Below, one piece after another: positions 10,389-18,643 of a stretch of 64,000 nt of DNA. The first letter of the stretch is position 1. Every line of letters begins with the position of its first letter. The position numbers and the translations under genes are program-made. The stretch comes from Trichomonas vaginalis G3 (Eukaryota; Parabasalia; Trichomonadida; Trichomonadidae). The stretch covers positions 19,043,962 to 19,107,961 of the forward strand of contig NC_067208.1 in NCBI RefSeq assembly GCF_026262505.1. Reading direction: 5' to 3'. Under the pieces are notes generated by a model that did not search any database, had not been told where the DNA came from, and saw nothing but the letters and a program-made list of their open reading frames with translations.

Positions 10389-10400
10389 AGATACTAACTA

Positions 10401-11852
10401 CATGCTGCACAACAACGCCAGCCACAACAAGGAGCTACGCCACTACATGCTGCACAACAAGCTACTGCACCACAACGACCACAACAAAGCGCTACACCAC
10501 TACATAATGCACAACAACGCCCGACACAACAAAGCGCTACACCACTACATGCTGTACCACAGCGACCACAACAAAGCACTACACCACTACATGCTGCACC
10601 ACAACGCCAGCCACAACGCCTACCTCATCAAGATGTTGCACCACTACATTCTGCACAATTAAATCCACCTCCTCACCCAAAACTTGGCAGGCCTAAGAGA
10701 TCCGTGCCTCCTACTCTTAAGCAGACTATCTTAGCATTATTCGAACAGCATGGTCGTCATGGAGTTTCCCAAACTTATGAGCTCTTAACAGCAGATATTG
10801 CTTATGCGCAATCCCATTTAATTGATTTTCAAAATATGAAGTCTGGCAATATCCCCCATCCTACACCTACGCGGCAGTGGTTCGAAAACATTAATCGGGC
10901 GCACCAGCTTAACCATATCACAAACTACATCCCCAGTGAATTAAATCCCGATGATCCACCAGTTTCATATCCCCAGCAGCTTCTCAATATTCAGTATCTC
11001 CCCGATCCCCTCCCTCAGATGCCCTCTCACCATATGGTTCAGCGTGCCTTTGAAGAACTCGGAAAGATGGAGCGGCGTGGACCCAGAAAGCCAAAAGGAA
11101 GAACCCGGTATGTGGCGTGCCTACCCAATCAAATCTGGCACGTCGACATACACTTCCTTCATGGGAACAGGAACGAGATCCTCTACGCCGCAATAGATGA
11201 TGCCACTCGGTTGGTCATGGAGTGGCAGCATCTTTCTTCAAAGCACGCCACACAAACTGTGAAGGTTGTAGAGAGGGCTATCCGCAGATTTGGAAAGCCC
11301 CACACAATTTGGTCTGATAATGGAAGGGAAAATCGGGGAGTATTTCTGAGGGCAATGAGGGTAAAAGGAATCAGAAATGTATACATTACCCCTCATTGCC
11401 CTTATCAGAATGGTAAAATTGAGAGGCTGTGGCCTGGAATTGAGAAAAAAGGATTATCGTGGAACAAAATTCACGCATGGGTGATGAGATACAACACAAA
11501 GCCTCATAGAGCTTTTCCAACCCACAGAGTAAATGGGAAACTTATACATTATAGCCCTGAAGAAATGTGGATGAAAGGCCCAAAATGGGAACCTGGCATG
11601 CCGGCAAAATGGATCATTGATGATAAGGAATATGACTTTTTGCCAGGTTCTGTTCAAGCTAAAGATATTCCAGAGTTAGAATGTGGAGAAGAAGAAGAAG
11701 AGAGAAGCGAAGAAGAAGAGAAGCACGAAGAAGAAAAATGTGAAGAAGAAGAGATATACGAAGAAGACATTTTAGAATGTGATGACTATGAAAGCCCATA
11801 CGAAGAAGAAAGTTGTGAAGAAGATGAAATTGAAAAAATTTATTCCGAATAA
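10401..11852 (+). pseudogene. IS481/IS3-like DDE transposase (rve fold), 5' end cut by Maverick C
   Basis: The frame is open from the Maverick C boundary to the stop, 483 codons, with no suitable start. It begins with a Gln/Pro-rich repeat region (recurring TPLHAAQQR-like units), then a basic segment (GRPKRSV) and an N-terminal helical region. The integrase-type catalytic core has the triad D in WHVDIHF, D in IWSDNG and E in NGKIER, with 34 residues between the last two. The tail is strongly Glu/Asp-rich. Bacterial-type rve transposases of this kind are known in eukaryotes, trichomonads included. The catalytic core is complete; what is missing is the N terminus, on the other side of the Maverick insertion. 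Confidence 0.75.
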
Positions 11853-11929
11853 ATGTCACTTTTCTATTTTTGACATGTAAAGTTGTCACTTTTCTGTCAA
11901 ACTGTTTTTATCGTTTTCGTTTACAACAC

Positions 11930-12354
11930 CTCTCTTCAACAAAGTGATTCCTCTCTTCATCAAGATGCTTCCTCTCTTCTTCAAAGTACTTCCTCTCTTG
12001 ATCAAGATGCTTCCTCTCTTCAACAAAGTGATTCCTCTCTTCTTCAAAGTACTTCCTCTCTTGATCAAGGTGCTTCCTCTCTTCATCAAGATGCTTCCTC
12101 TCTTGATCAAGGTGCTTCCTCTCTTCATCAAGATGCTTCCTCTCTTCAACAAAGTGATTCCTCTCTTCTTCAAAGTACTTCCTCTCTTGATCAAGGTGCT
12201 TCCTCTCTTCATCAAGATGCTTCCTCTCTTGATCAAGGTGCTTCCTCTCTTCATCAAGATGCTTCCTCTCTTCAACAAAGTGATTCCTCTCTTCTTCAAA
12301 GTACTTCCTCTCTTGATCAAGGTGCTTCCTCTCTTCATCAAGATGCTTCCTCAC
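11930..12354. repeat. Minisatellite: 21-bp unit in a 126-bp higher-order repeat
   Basis: The basic unit is 21 bp (variants on CATCAAGATGCTTCCTCTCTT). Six variant units form a 126-bp block that recurs exactly: the CAACAAAGTG variant is at 12021, 12147 and 12273. Because 21 is a multiple of 3 and the unit lacks stops, frames on both strands stay open (for example KHLDEER/KHLDQER heptads on the minus strand, SLLQSTSSLDQ on the plus strand). I cannot tell whether either is translated. 11853-11929 contains two TGTCACTTTTCT copies, possibly part of the end of the upstream transposon. Confidence 0.9.
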
Positions 12355-12419
12355 TCCATTATGCAGCTGCTTCTTTTCTTCATCAATTCCTCTTCACCCT
12401 GGAGCTCCTCAGCTTTATA

Positions 12420-12708
12420 TCATTTTAATTGGATTTTTTGAAATCCACCTGCAGTAGGATAAAGGAGATGTAACTCACGACTAAGAACCTGGCCATATGC
12501 TCCATTCCAGGCCAAAACAGATTGCATAGCCACAAACAGATTGAAATACCAATCCTGTTGCTGCATGGGGCGTCCATATTCCATTTGGAAGACTTGCATC
12601 ATCACATTTGGATCTGTAAGGACTTTGTCGTTGACAAAATTGGGCCTTGCAGGAGGAACTCCATTTGTTACAATGTATCTGGAAGCAAGAGGTTTGTTCA
12701 TATCCAAT
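12420..12708 (-). pseudogene. 3' part of pogo-like DDE transposase, severed by Maverick B
   Basis: This minus-strand piece is open from the Maverick B boundary to the TGA at 12420 and encodes about 95 residues. The other part of the gene lies at 34935-35619, on the far side of B, and the reading frame is consistent across the 5-bp duplicated CCAAT. It contains no catalytic motif, as expected for the C-terminal region of such enzymes. It was presumably already damaged, since the other part has an in-frame stop. Confidence 0.65.
12704..12708. other. Target-site duplication, left copy (CCAAT)
   Basis: CCAAT directly precedes the AG that opens Maverick B and is repeated directly after its last CT (34935-34939). 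A 5-6 bp duplication is usual for this class. The preceding T also matches if the terminal T of the element is counted as part of the target. Confidence 0.85.
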
Positions 12709-12717
12709 AGTTAGTAT

Positions 12718-12766
12718 ACAAGTCTTGGGTATGGTGGCACTGCGTTCCACCTTACCCAATACTTGT
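12718..12766. other. Subterminal hairpin of element B, left copy
   Basis: Arms 12718-12737 and 12747-12766 pair with two mismatches. The loop (12738-12746) is the complement of AACGCAGTG. The mirror copy is at 34877-34925. Confidence 0.8.
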
Positions 12767-12932
12767 GAATTTGACACTTTACAAAACCGTTAACGTGTAT
12801 TTTACAACACAAACGACAACACTAACTTAACCTTAAATATTTACAAAGCCGCCAACCACTTCACTAACGAACTCACTAATGTAAAAATAAACGTTCTCAC
12901 TATCGTTCTCACTAACGACTTCACTAATGTTC

Positions 12933-13226
12933 TCATAAATTTTCCTCAATATCTTCATCATCAGTGTTAACCCTATTGTAGTCATACTTGAAGCCATAAA
13001 CTTTCTCTAACTTCTTAACGTACAATTTACATAACTTACCTTCGTCATCGTATGGTTTAATGATATAACTATTTCTATCTTTATAAACAGTCAATGAAAA
13101 GTCAACTGGTCTCGGATGTATTTGAAAGAACATGTTATGCTCAGGAAGGAAGAATAAATGTTTAAATGTATGTTTGTTATATGTTTTGATTTGTATGAGT
13201 TGCTTTTGTTCTGTCATTACATCCAA
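12933..13226 (-). CDS. Terminal-repeat-encoded 97-residue protein (left copy)
   Basis: The protein is identical to the one at 34417-34710 because the gene lies inside the inverted repeat, 224 bp from each end. It starts MDVMTEQKQL after a long run of ATTTT units, and has a conserved block YNKHTFKHLFFLPEHNMFFQI and an acidic tail (NTDDEDIEENL). A diverged homologue lies at 9352-9678 in A. I do not recognise a family. A gene placed in both ends suggests a product acting at the ends or required in double dose, which is inference. Confidence 0.75.
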   Translation of the reverse strand: MDVMTEQKQLIQIKTYNKHTFKHLFFLPEHNMFFQIHPRPVDFSLTVYKDRNSYIIKPYDDEGKLCKLYVKKLEKVYGFKYDYNRVNTDDEDIEENL

Positions 13227-13371
13227 ATAAAATAAAAATAAAATAAAAAATAAACTTAAAAATTAATGATATCACCACCCGCACACGTATGAAAACATAG
13301 CACAAAAATAATGTTTATGTTAGAAGGTTAGATCTAACCCGATATCTAACCTCTTTTCTAACCTGTTGAAT

Positions 13372-13899
13372 TCATTGCTTTATAACTCTCTTCCTTGGTT
13401 TCTTTTTAGTTGCTTTCTTCACGTCTGTCTCCAACTTGACTGTCTTTCTTCTTCGGCCGTAATGATACCAGTTACTTCCACCAGTCAATGGGTCAAATGG
13501 TCTTTCGTAAGGATTTCCATACATTCCATAGGGACCATACGGAAGAACTACTGGTGGAGAAGAAACATTTTCTTTAGTTCCATCGAATCTATTTAAATGC
13601 ATTGTTTCACCTTTCATCTGGTCATTAAAGTCTTTTGCGTGTTTTGCAAACTCATCGTCCTTTCCTAAAGCATTTTCTGACTCAGTCGCAACCAAATTGG
13701 ATGCTTTATTTATGAGCCCTATTTTATTTAATCTTAACTTCTTTGCAACCCAGCCTCCAATCTTCCCTTTATTTGCATCTAATGTCTTCGAAACCCTTCC
13801 TCCACTCATTTTATTTACTGCGTCATAAGCCCCAAGTGCTTTTGCTCCAAATGCTAATGCTTTTGTTCCCATTGCGCCTAAAGCTGTCCAAGCTACCAT
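13372..13899 (-). CDS. Small basic-tailed virion-like protein
   Basis: 175 residues. The N terminus (MVAWTALGAMGTKALAFGAK) is Ala/Gly-rich and amphipathic. The middle holds a Gly/Tyr/Pro stretch (PYGPYGMYGNPYERPF), and the last 40 residues are strongly basic (GRRRKTVKLE, KKATKKKPRKRVIKQ). This shape fits a DNA-condensing or membrane-active minor virion protein, by analogy with adenoviral core and pVI proteins; there is no sequence evidence for homology. The start codon touches the stop of the preceding gene (TAAATG). Its last codons lie in the terminal repeat. Confidence 0.65.
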   Translation of the reverse strand: MVAWTALGAMGTKALAFGAKALGAYDAVNKMSGGRVSKTLDANKGKIGGWVAKKLRLNKIGLINKASNLVATESENALGKDDEFAKHAKDFNDQMKGETMHLNRFDGTKENVSSPPVVLPYGPYGMYGNPYERPFDPLTGGSNWYHYGRRRKTVKLETDVKKATKKKPRKRVIKQ

Positions 13900-14097
13900 T
13901 TACACCATATTAAAATCATCTCTCTTCAATATTATCTCATAAAAGTTCTCGTTACTGGAGAAAGTCAATGAAACATAAACATTCTCATTCATAAACTTCT
14001 TTCTTATCTCATCTATACGCTTCAAAATGTCTGAACAATTGCTAACATCTTCTACAACAGTTATTTCATCATGAATGACCTTCAAGAACAAGCTCAT
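13900..14097 (-). CDS. 65-residue small protein in a contiguous gene series
   Basis: Starts MSLFLKVIHDE and ends DDFNMV. Its ATG directly follows the TAA of the gene at 14098-14979, and its own TAA directly precedes the ATG of the gene at 13372-13899. Mixed charge, no domain recognised. Its role is unknown; the tight packing suggests co-expression with the two flanking virion-like genes. Confidence 0.6.
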   Translation of the reverse strand: MSLFLKVIHDEITVVEDVSNCSDILKRIDEIRKKFMNENVYVSLTFSSNENFYEIILKRDDFNMV

Positions 14098-14979
14098 TTA
14101 ATATGCTATTAAAATCATCTCAATAATGAGTCCATCCTTTCCATCTTTAGGTAGCACAACATCTTTCATTGAAGAAGGTTCGACAAGTCTTATGTTAAAC
14201 TTACTGACAAAGTTTGTTATACTATAATGCTTCGGTGGCGAATACATGTAGTTTGAAAGACATAATATAGATTCTTCAGCAAATTCACTTATACTGGATT
14301 TTATAACAATGTTCTCACGAGACCAAATACCACCAATTGACAATCTTGTAAGCAATCCTGCTGAACCTTCTACTGTAAACGTCGATGGTAACATTCCACG
14401 AAGGTCATCTATTGACATCTTTGAGTCACTGAATTTAAATATTTTCTTAAAGCAATCGTCATTATCTAACCATGCAATAGCTTTGAAGTTTTCATTCGAA
14501 TATACATCTGCTTCATTAAATGTAAAACCTGACTTCTTTGCAGAGACGACTTTAAAATCTATTGCATTTGTTTCAAAATTATATACTATGGTAACTTCTG
14601 AAGGTAATGGATGTCCTTCCGCAGTCAGTTGTTCTCTCACTACCGTTTGAAGCTTTGTGTTAAAAACTTTCATGTCATCTCCTGTGTCTAGGTTCACATA
14701 CACAGCAACAGGAAAACTATCTTGCTTCTTTGTTTCATCATTATACCTCAAAACATTAAAGTTCTTCAATAATATTGTTCTTCCTGCTGGAATACTTCTA
14801 ACTTGTCTTATTTCAATAGCTTTCTCACCTCCTACATACTCTACCCAGTGTCTTGGATATTCATAAGTATACTGACTTTCTTGAATTTTGGTAGGTTTCA
14901 TCATAACGTGTTCATAGTATATCTTTATACTCTTGTCAGTTAGACTCGGTGCTATGTTCTGAATATTTCTGACTTGCAT
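14098..14979 (-). CDS. Conserved Maverick protein, probable minor capsid component
   Basis: 293 residues from the ATG at 14979 (MQVRNIQNIAPS); an open extension further upstream overlaps the divergent ATPase gene and is not used. The C-terminal block VLPKDGKDGLIIEM resembles FLPPDGKDCLYIEA of the protein at 30275-31132. Both also share an N-terminal pattern of Trp then a charged EK-(A/Y)-I segment, so they look paralogous. The proximity to ATPase and small virion genes suggests a minor capsid protein; I see no diagnostic motif. It is divergent from the ATPase, with 16 bp between the two start codons. Confidence 0.65.
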   Translation of the reverse strand: MQVRNIQNIAPSLTDKSIKIYYEHVMMKPTKIQESQYTYEYPRHWVEYVGGEKAIEIRQVRSIPAGRTILLKNFNVLRYNDETKKQDSFPVAVYVNLDTGDDMKVFNTKLQTVVREQLTAEGHPLPSEVTIVYNFETNAIDFKVVSAKKSGFTFNEADVYSNENFKAIAWLDNDDCFKKIFKFSDSKMSIDDLRGMLPSTFTVEGSAGLLTRLSIGGIWSRENIVIKSSISEFAEESILCLSNYMYSPPKHYSITNFVSKFNIRLVEPSSMKDVVLPKDGKDGLIIEMILIAY

Positions 14980-14995
14980 TTTTAATGAAGATAAA
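14980..14995. promoter_or_regulatory. 16-bp divergent promoter region
   Basis: Only TTTTTAATGAAGATAA separates two divergent ATG codons. Read on the minus strand, it and the flank give TTTTATCTTCATTAAAAATG, fitting the leader pattern seen elsewhere in the elements (TTTTTATC near the start codon). Confidence 0.5.
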
Positions 14996-15883
14996 ATGAA
15001 GCATTTAATACATGACGTAGATGAAGACATGAATGAAAGCAGTGAAAAGCTCAACAGTTCTCTCATTCTTCCTTTCAGTAAGGACTATGAGTTCTGTTCA
15101 AATGGTGTGTATTTCTATTGTGGAAAGATGGGTTCAGGTAAGACATTTAACCTCATTCGTCATATACTCATAACAGAGCGTTTAGGAAACGACTCTTACT
15201 ATGACCAAATCATTATATCAGCAACTTCAGACTCTATGGATTCAACAGCGAAAACATTTATGTCAAAAGTTCAAGCCTCTGTCGTTAAAGTTCCAGATAG
15301 CGAACTCATTGAATTTCTTCAACGTTACATTCGACGTAAGAGAAAATATTATGCTATTGTAGAGTTCATACAGTCAGGAATGCAAAAGACTTCAGAAGAG
15401 ATGGAAAGAATTATTGACAAACACCACTTACGTCAATACTCAGGAGTTTACGATATGAAACGACTGACAAACTACATTCTGTCAAAACTTTCAAAATACC
15501 CCTTCAAAAAGTATCCTTCAAATACTCTGCTCGTTTGTGACGACTTCGCCGGAAAAGGTTTAGTGTCAAAAGCAGACTCACCATTAGCTAACATCATAAC
15601 TAAAGTCAGACATTACCACTTAACTGTAGCAATACTTATGCAAACATGGCGTTTCCTTGCTTTAAACATAAAACGTCTCATAACCGACTTCGTTATCTTT
15701 CAAGGTTTCTCACGCTATGATATTGAACTCATTTGGAAACAGTCAGGTATAACATTACCTTTTGAAGAAATTTGGGAAGCATATAAGTCTCTCATCTCTC
15801 CTCGTTCATACCTTGAGATTCATATCATGACTAATACCATTAAAGTCAAAAACATTCCATGGGAACGACCAACATTGTTTTAA
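14996..15883 (+). CDS. Genome-packaging ATPase (FtsK/HerA, A32-like)
   Basis: 295 residues, intact. Walker A is GKMGSGKT at residues 43-50 and Walker B is LLVCDD at 178-183. A downstream segment VAILMQTWRFLALNIKRLITDFVIF matches the sensor region of A32-like packaging ATPases. In Mavericks and related viruses this enzyme translocates the DNA into the capsid. It lies among virion genes and is divergent from the gene at 14098-14979. The stop overlaps by four bases the stop of the convergent gene at 15880. A related ATPase is present, but broken, in element D (59304-60177). Confidence 0.88.
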   Translation: MKHLIHDVDEDMNESSEKLNSSLILPFSKDYEFCSNGVYFYCGKMGSGKTFNLIRHILITERLGNDSYYDQIIISATSDSMDSTAKTFMSKVQASVVKVPDSELIEFLQRYIRRKRKYYAIVEFIQSGMQKTSEEMERIIDKHHLRQYSGVYDMKRLTNYILSKLSKYPFKKYPSNTLLVCDDFAGKGLVSKADSPLANIITKVRHYHLTVAILMQTWRFLALNIKRLITDFVIFQGFSRYDIELIWKQSGITLPFEEIWEAYKSLISPRSYLEIHIMTNTIKVKNIPWERPTLF

Positions 15884-16281
15884 AGTTTAACCTTCAATTG
15901 ACTGATGGTAAACAAATTCCATGCATCTCTGTCGCCATTTCTGTTAATATTTTTGCTGTCATTCATATCATCCACTTCCCCATCCGTTAGCTTTTGAGGA
16001 TATGCGTTAGAATAGCTGTTCTTAAATGAAGGCTTTTCACCTTTGAGAGCATAAACTCTATAACTTTCTGCATACTTTATGTTTGAACCTCCTGAGCCAT
16101 CATTGACATAAATTTTTATAGGCTTCCACCCTTTGTTCATATTCCTGCTTCTTCCCTTAGCTCTTTTGTTCAGTAGTTCTACATCTTTATACACAGCTCC
16201 TGTCTCAGTGAATTCAACAATATTTTCATTCGTTAGCTTTACATTCAAACCCTTGTCGAGTATATTGTTCATTTCATACAT
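15880..16281 (-). CDS. 133-residue protein of unknown function
   Basis: The start at 16281 (MYEMNNILDKG) is preferred over a longer open frame because the upstream extension overlaps the divergent gene at 16307. A TTTTATATGT leader also lies just before it. The middle has KRAKGRSRNMNKGWKPIKIYV followed by a Gly/Ser stretch; the end is polar. No domain recognised. In element D a gene of similar size (54991-55410) occupies the same place, divergent from the homologue of the next gene, so the pair is conserved in position. Confidence 0.55.
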   Translation of the reverse strand: MYEMNNILDKGLNVKLTNENIVEFTETGAVYKDVELLNKRAKGRSRNMNKGWKPIKIYVNDGSGGSNIKYAESYRVYALKGEKPSFKNSYSNAYPQKLTDGEVDDMNDSKNINRNGDRDAWNLFTISQLKVKL

Positions 16282-16306
16282 ATAAAAGGTTTTTATTCTA
16301 TATGAA

Positions 16307-16892
16307 ATGAGAAGCAAATCCATCTTAGCTGGTGCCGTTAATGTTCCAATTGAACCAACATCAAATGTTGACTCACGAACGACAAACAATATTGTCATAA
16401 AGAACTATAGTTCAGAGTGTTTGAAAGAAAAAGAAACCAGAGCTGAAATCCGTGAATTTAAACACAGCTTCAAACGCTAACGCTACATCAGATGTTAAGT
16501 TAGAGTATCCACCACTGGACCAAATTCTTTCAAGAGAAGCCAACGACAACCCTTACACAAATGTTCAAACAAATCCTTCAGATAACGTAGACCATTACCT
16601 TCTTCAGTTATACCAAACAATTTTACTCAAAGACGATAAGAAGCTTTTGACAAATCTTATAAGCAAGAACCAAATAATTCTAACAAAGGAGGACCTTGAA
16701 AATGTTATCTCACGAATAACAGGGAAACAATGTGTCATTGACTATCTCGACCCTGAAATCGAATGCTGTGGTCAAACTCCACTATTCATGAAAATAGGTA
16801 ACATCCGCATCATTGAAACACCAGGAACTACAGGAGTTGAGTTTAAGTATAAATATTCGAACGAGTATACAAAAACTATCTACTTACTATAA
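16307..16892 (+). pseudogene. Conserved CCG-motif Maverick protein, frameshifted
   Basis: The gene starts at the ATG at 16307 after TTTTTATTCTATATGAA, a leader shared with its homologue in D (TTTTTATTCTAAGTAAA before 55430). The first frame ends at 16480, and the remainder to 16892 is in another frame, so one or two bases are off near 16440-16480. The C-terminal region with ECCGQTP and a beta-rich end matches ACCGVSY in the D protein. Function unknown; it travels with penton-like and small virion genes. Confidence 0.65.
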
Positions 16893-16934
16893 GCTTTGCT
16901 TGAAATATGTTTTAGTAAATTAAAGCAGTCAGGA

Positions 16935-16967
16935 GGGCTCTTTGAGCCCATCTTGGCGCTTTGCGCC
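16935..16967. terminator. Two GC-rich micro-hairpins between convergent genes
   Basis: GGGCTC-TTT-GAGCCC (16935-16949) and GGCGC-TTT-GCGCC (16955-16967) lie between convergent genes in AT-rich sequence and are followed by A-runs. They may mark 3' ends of both transcripts; the same hairpin type recurs in the window, also inside a reading frame. Confidence 0.45.
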
Positions 16968-16982
16968 GTCAGTCAAAAAAAT

Positions 16983-17254
16983 TCAAGTTAGCAATTTGTA
17001 ATATCTGTCCAAAACTTCTTCAACAGTATCGAACTCATCTTCATAATGCAAACCTAATCTTATTGACTTGGTGCAGTTTTCACTAACACATATAGCGCTT
17101 TGCGCTCGGCGCCTTTGACGCCTTTTTCTGTTCTCTTGACTGGCATAACTAACTCATTTGTTTCATCAAACAGCAACAACCAAAGTTCATGACCTAATAC
17201 ATAACATTCATACTTTATATTTTTAGCTCTGAGTTCTCTTGTAAGCTGTTGCAT
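16983..17254 (-). pseudogene. Small conserved Maverick protein carrying two micro-hairpins, frameshifted
   Basis: The open frame starting MQQLTRELRAKN matches the start of the 76-residue D protein (MSKLLERCLKKN). The match to the D C terminus (TVEEVLDRYYKLL compared with SLDEVLLHFQKNF) continues in a different frame down to 16983. The break coincides with GC-rich palindromes AGCGCTTTGCGCT (17094-17106) and GGCGCCTTTGACGCC (17108-17122), which encode a KGVKGAERKA stretch absent from D. Insertion of the hairpins could have caused the damage. Function unknown. Confidence 0.55.
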
Positions 17255-17261
17255 TTAATAT

Positions 17262-17977
17262 TTTCTAAAAAGTCAACTTCAACAGTCATTCGCACTGGTG
17301 CCTTCAGTTCTACAGGCTCGCCCTGAAAGTCAACTAGTCTGAATTGCATGTCTTTCAAATTATGAGGACTAATGCGAACCCATTTACCTAAATGAGTTGC
17401 TATGACAGGAACGTTTGGAATGAACATTGAATTGACTGCATAACAGAAGGATTTATATTCTACTGAACCTTTACTATTAACTCCTGAAATGCCTGTGACA
17501 TTAGCTATTTTTAGACTCAAGTACAAACAATTACCATAACATACGTATGGAACAGATTTCATCTCAATCGTTTGTCAACACTTTTCAAAGGAAATGTCAT
17601 ATGGTATGCTCCAAAGAAGTTGTACTCTATGACTCATTCGTGTTATCTTGAACTCTTTTCTTGCCTACTGAACTTCAATGTTCCCTCAGAAGAGAGTTCG
17701 ACATCTATGTTGTCAATAGTTTCTTCATTTATGAGAGTATCTATGACTCCAGCAATTTTATCTATTCTATACTCGGCTCTGTTAGGAAATGTATAAACAA
17801 CTTCTTTTGTCATCTATTTCAATCTCATGAAATCTGTTTCATCTGTTATGACAAAAGTTGCGATAGTATTAAAGTCAACAACTCTGAAAGCAAGCGCTTC
17901 ATTCTGAAGACCTAAGTTTGTTTGTAGCTTTACTGTCCCGTATTCGTTTGGTCTGTACTTTGCAAATAGAACAACAT
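17262..17977 (-). pseudogene. Penton-like minor capsid protein, frameshifted
   Basis: Read in three pieces, this minus-strand region aligns with the 274-residue D protein at 56255-57079. The first part corresponds to its residues ~30-75, and the last part (IPNVPVIATHLGKWVRISP and LVDFQGEPVELKAPVRM) to SAGLPIVHSNAEFS and LVDANFVPVKLLCPM. Frame breaks lie near 17975, 17815 and 17575-17640. Minor capsid (penton) proteins of this class have a single jelly-roll and sit at capsid vertices; the assignment is inference from position and the beta-rich pattern. The end abuts the next ATG in an ATTAAATGC junction. Confidence 0.6.
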
Positions 17978-17994
17978 TTTATTCTCATTAAAAT

Positions 17995-18642
17995 ATGACT
18001 ATTGCTGCATATGCGTATGAAACAAATGAAGCAAGAAGAGCACATGAACTAGTAAACGAAAACTCAACTTTAACCATTGAAGGCAATGATTTAGTCATTG
18101 ACGATGGAAAAAACTAAAAAAAGTCATTGATTTCGATACTTTTAACACTTATGACCCATTCATTACAATAAGTAAAGGTTCCCTATCATAAATGATGGAA
18201 CGGTGCAATATATAAATTCTACAGTAGATGCCTCATTAGTGAAAGTATTAAATGTTCTCATTGAATTGTTAAAGAGCTTTCGATTTGACGACAACATTAA
18301 ATGCCTAAAGAATTTAGTCATGAATGAGAAACAAATTCTTGGCGTTGCTGGTAGCAGTAATGATGTACACCTTATGACATTAGAATATTATAACGAACAT
18401 AAAGATGAACTGAAAGGAGAGAAGGGTGACACCGGACCTCAAGGACCACAAGGAATACAAGGAATACAAGGAATACAAGGACCTCAAGGCGAAAACGTTT
18501 GGATGGAAAGGATGGAAAGGATGGAAAAACTGCTAAATCATGGATATGGGACCTTATAAATACTGGTTTAACAGCTGCTTCATATGGAGTTCTTCAATAC
18601 CAAATCGGAAAGATATGGCGGTACTTGGTGAAGAAGTTTTAA
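17995..18642 (+). pseudogene. Collagen-like fibre protein, frameshifted
   Basis: From the ATG at 17995 the gene runs through frame breaks near 18112, 18185 and 18500. It carries about eleven Gly-X-Y triplets (GEKGDTGPQGPQGIQ and following, then GKDGKDGK in another frame) after a helical region, and ends with a hydrophobic segment and IWRYLVKKF. Collagen-like stretches are common in phage and giant-virus fibres. The next gene starts one base after its TAA (TAAAATG). It likely forms a fibre complex with the next two genes. Its promoter overlaps that of the divergent penton-like gene. Confidence 0.65.
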
Positions 18643-18643
18643 A

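Larger units (their letters stand above)
9885..10399. mobile_element. Terminal fragment of a further Maverick (C)
   Basis: From about 10200 the sequence repeats the subterminal region of A and B: repeated GTTAGTGAAG units, TAAATATTTAAGGTTAAGTT, then GTAAAGTGTCAAA. It ends in ATACTAACT at 10399, matching the B end. It therefore is a second right end about 500 bp beyond that of A. The simplest reading is that A inserted into an older C copy. 9885-10039 is AT-rich and contains an imperfect palindrome (AGAGGTATATAGG with ATATATCTCT); I recognise no gene there. Confidence 0.7.
12709..13396. repeat. Left terminal inverted repeat of element B
   Basis: The reverse complement matches 34247-34934 with equal length (688 bp), so there are no net indels. 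It contains a subterminal hairpin, a 97-codon gene, and a palindromic half-site array (about 13308-13372). The inner edge falls inside the last codons of the flanking genes on both sides, so the same repeat DNA encodes the C terminus KRVIKQ on the left and GREL, in another frame, on the right. Confidence 0.92.

Noticed and set aside
10394-10662. His/Asn-rich and Cys/Gly-rich open frames in the repeats after 10400
   Set aside because: They are shadows of the Gln/Pro-rich N-terminal region of the IS481-like transposase, whose frame continues into the catalytic domain.
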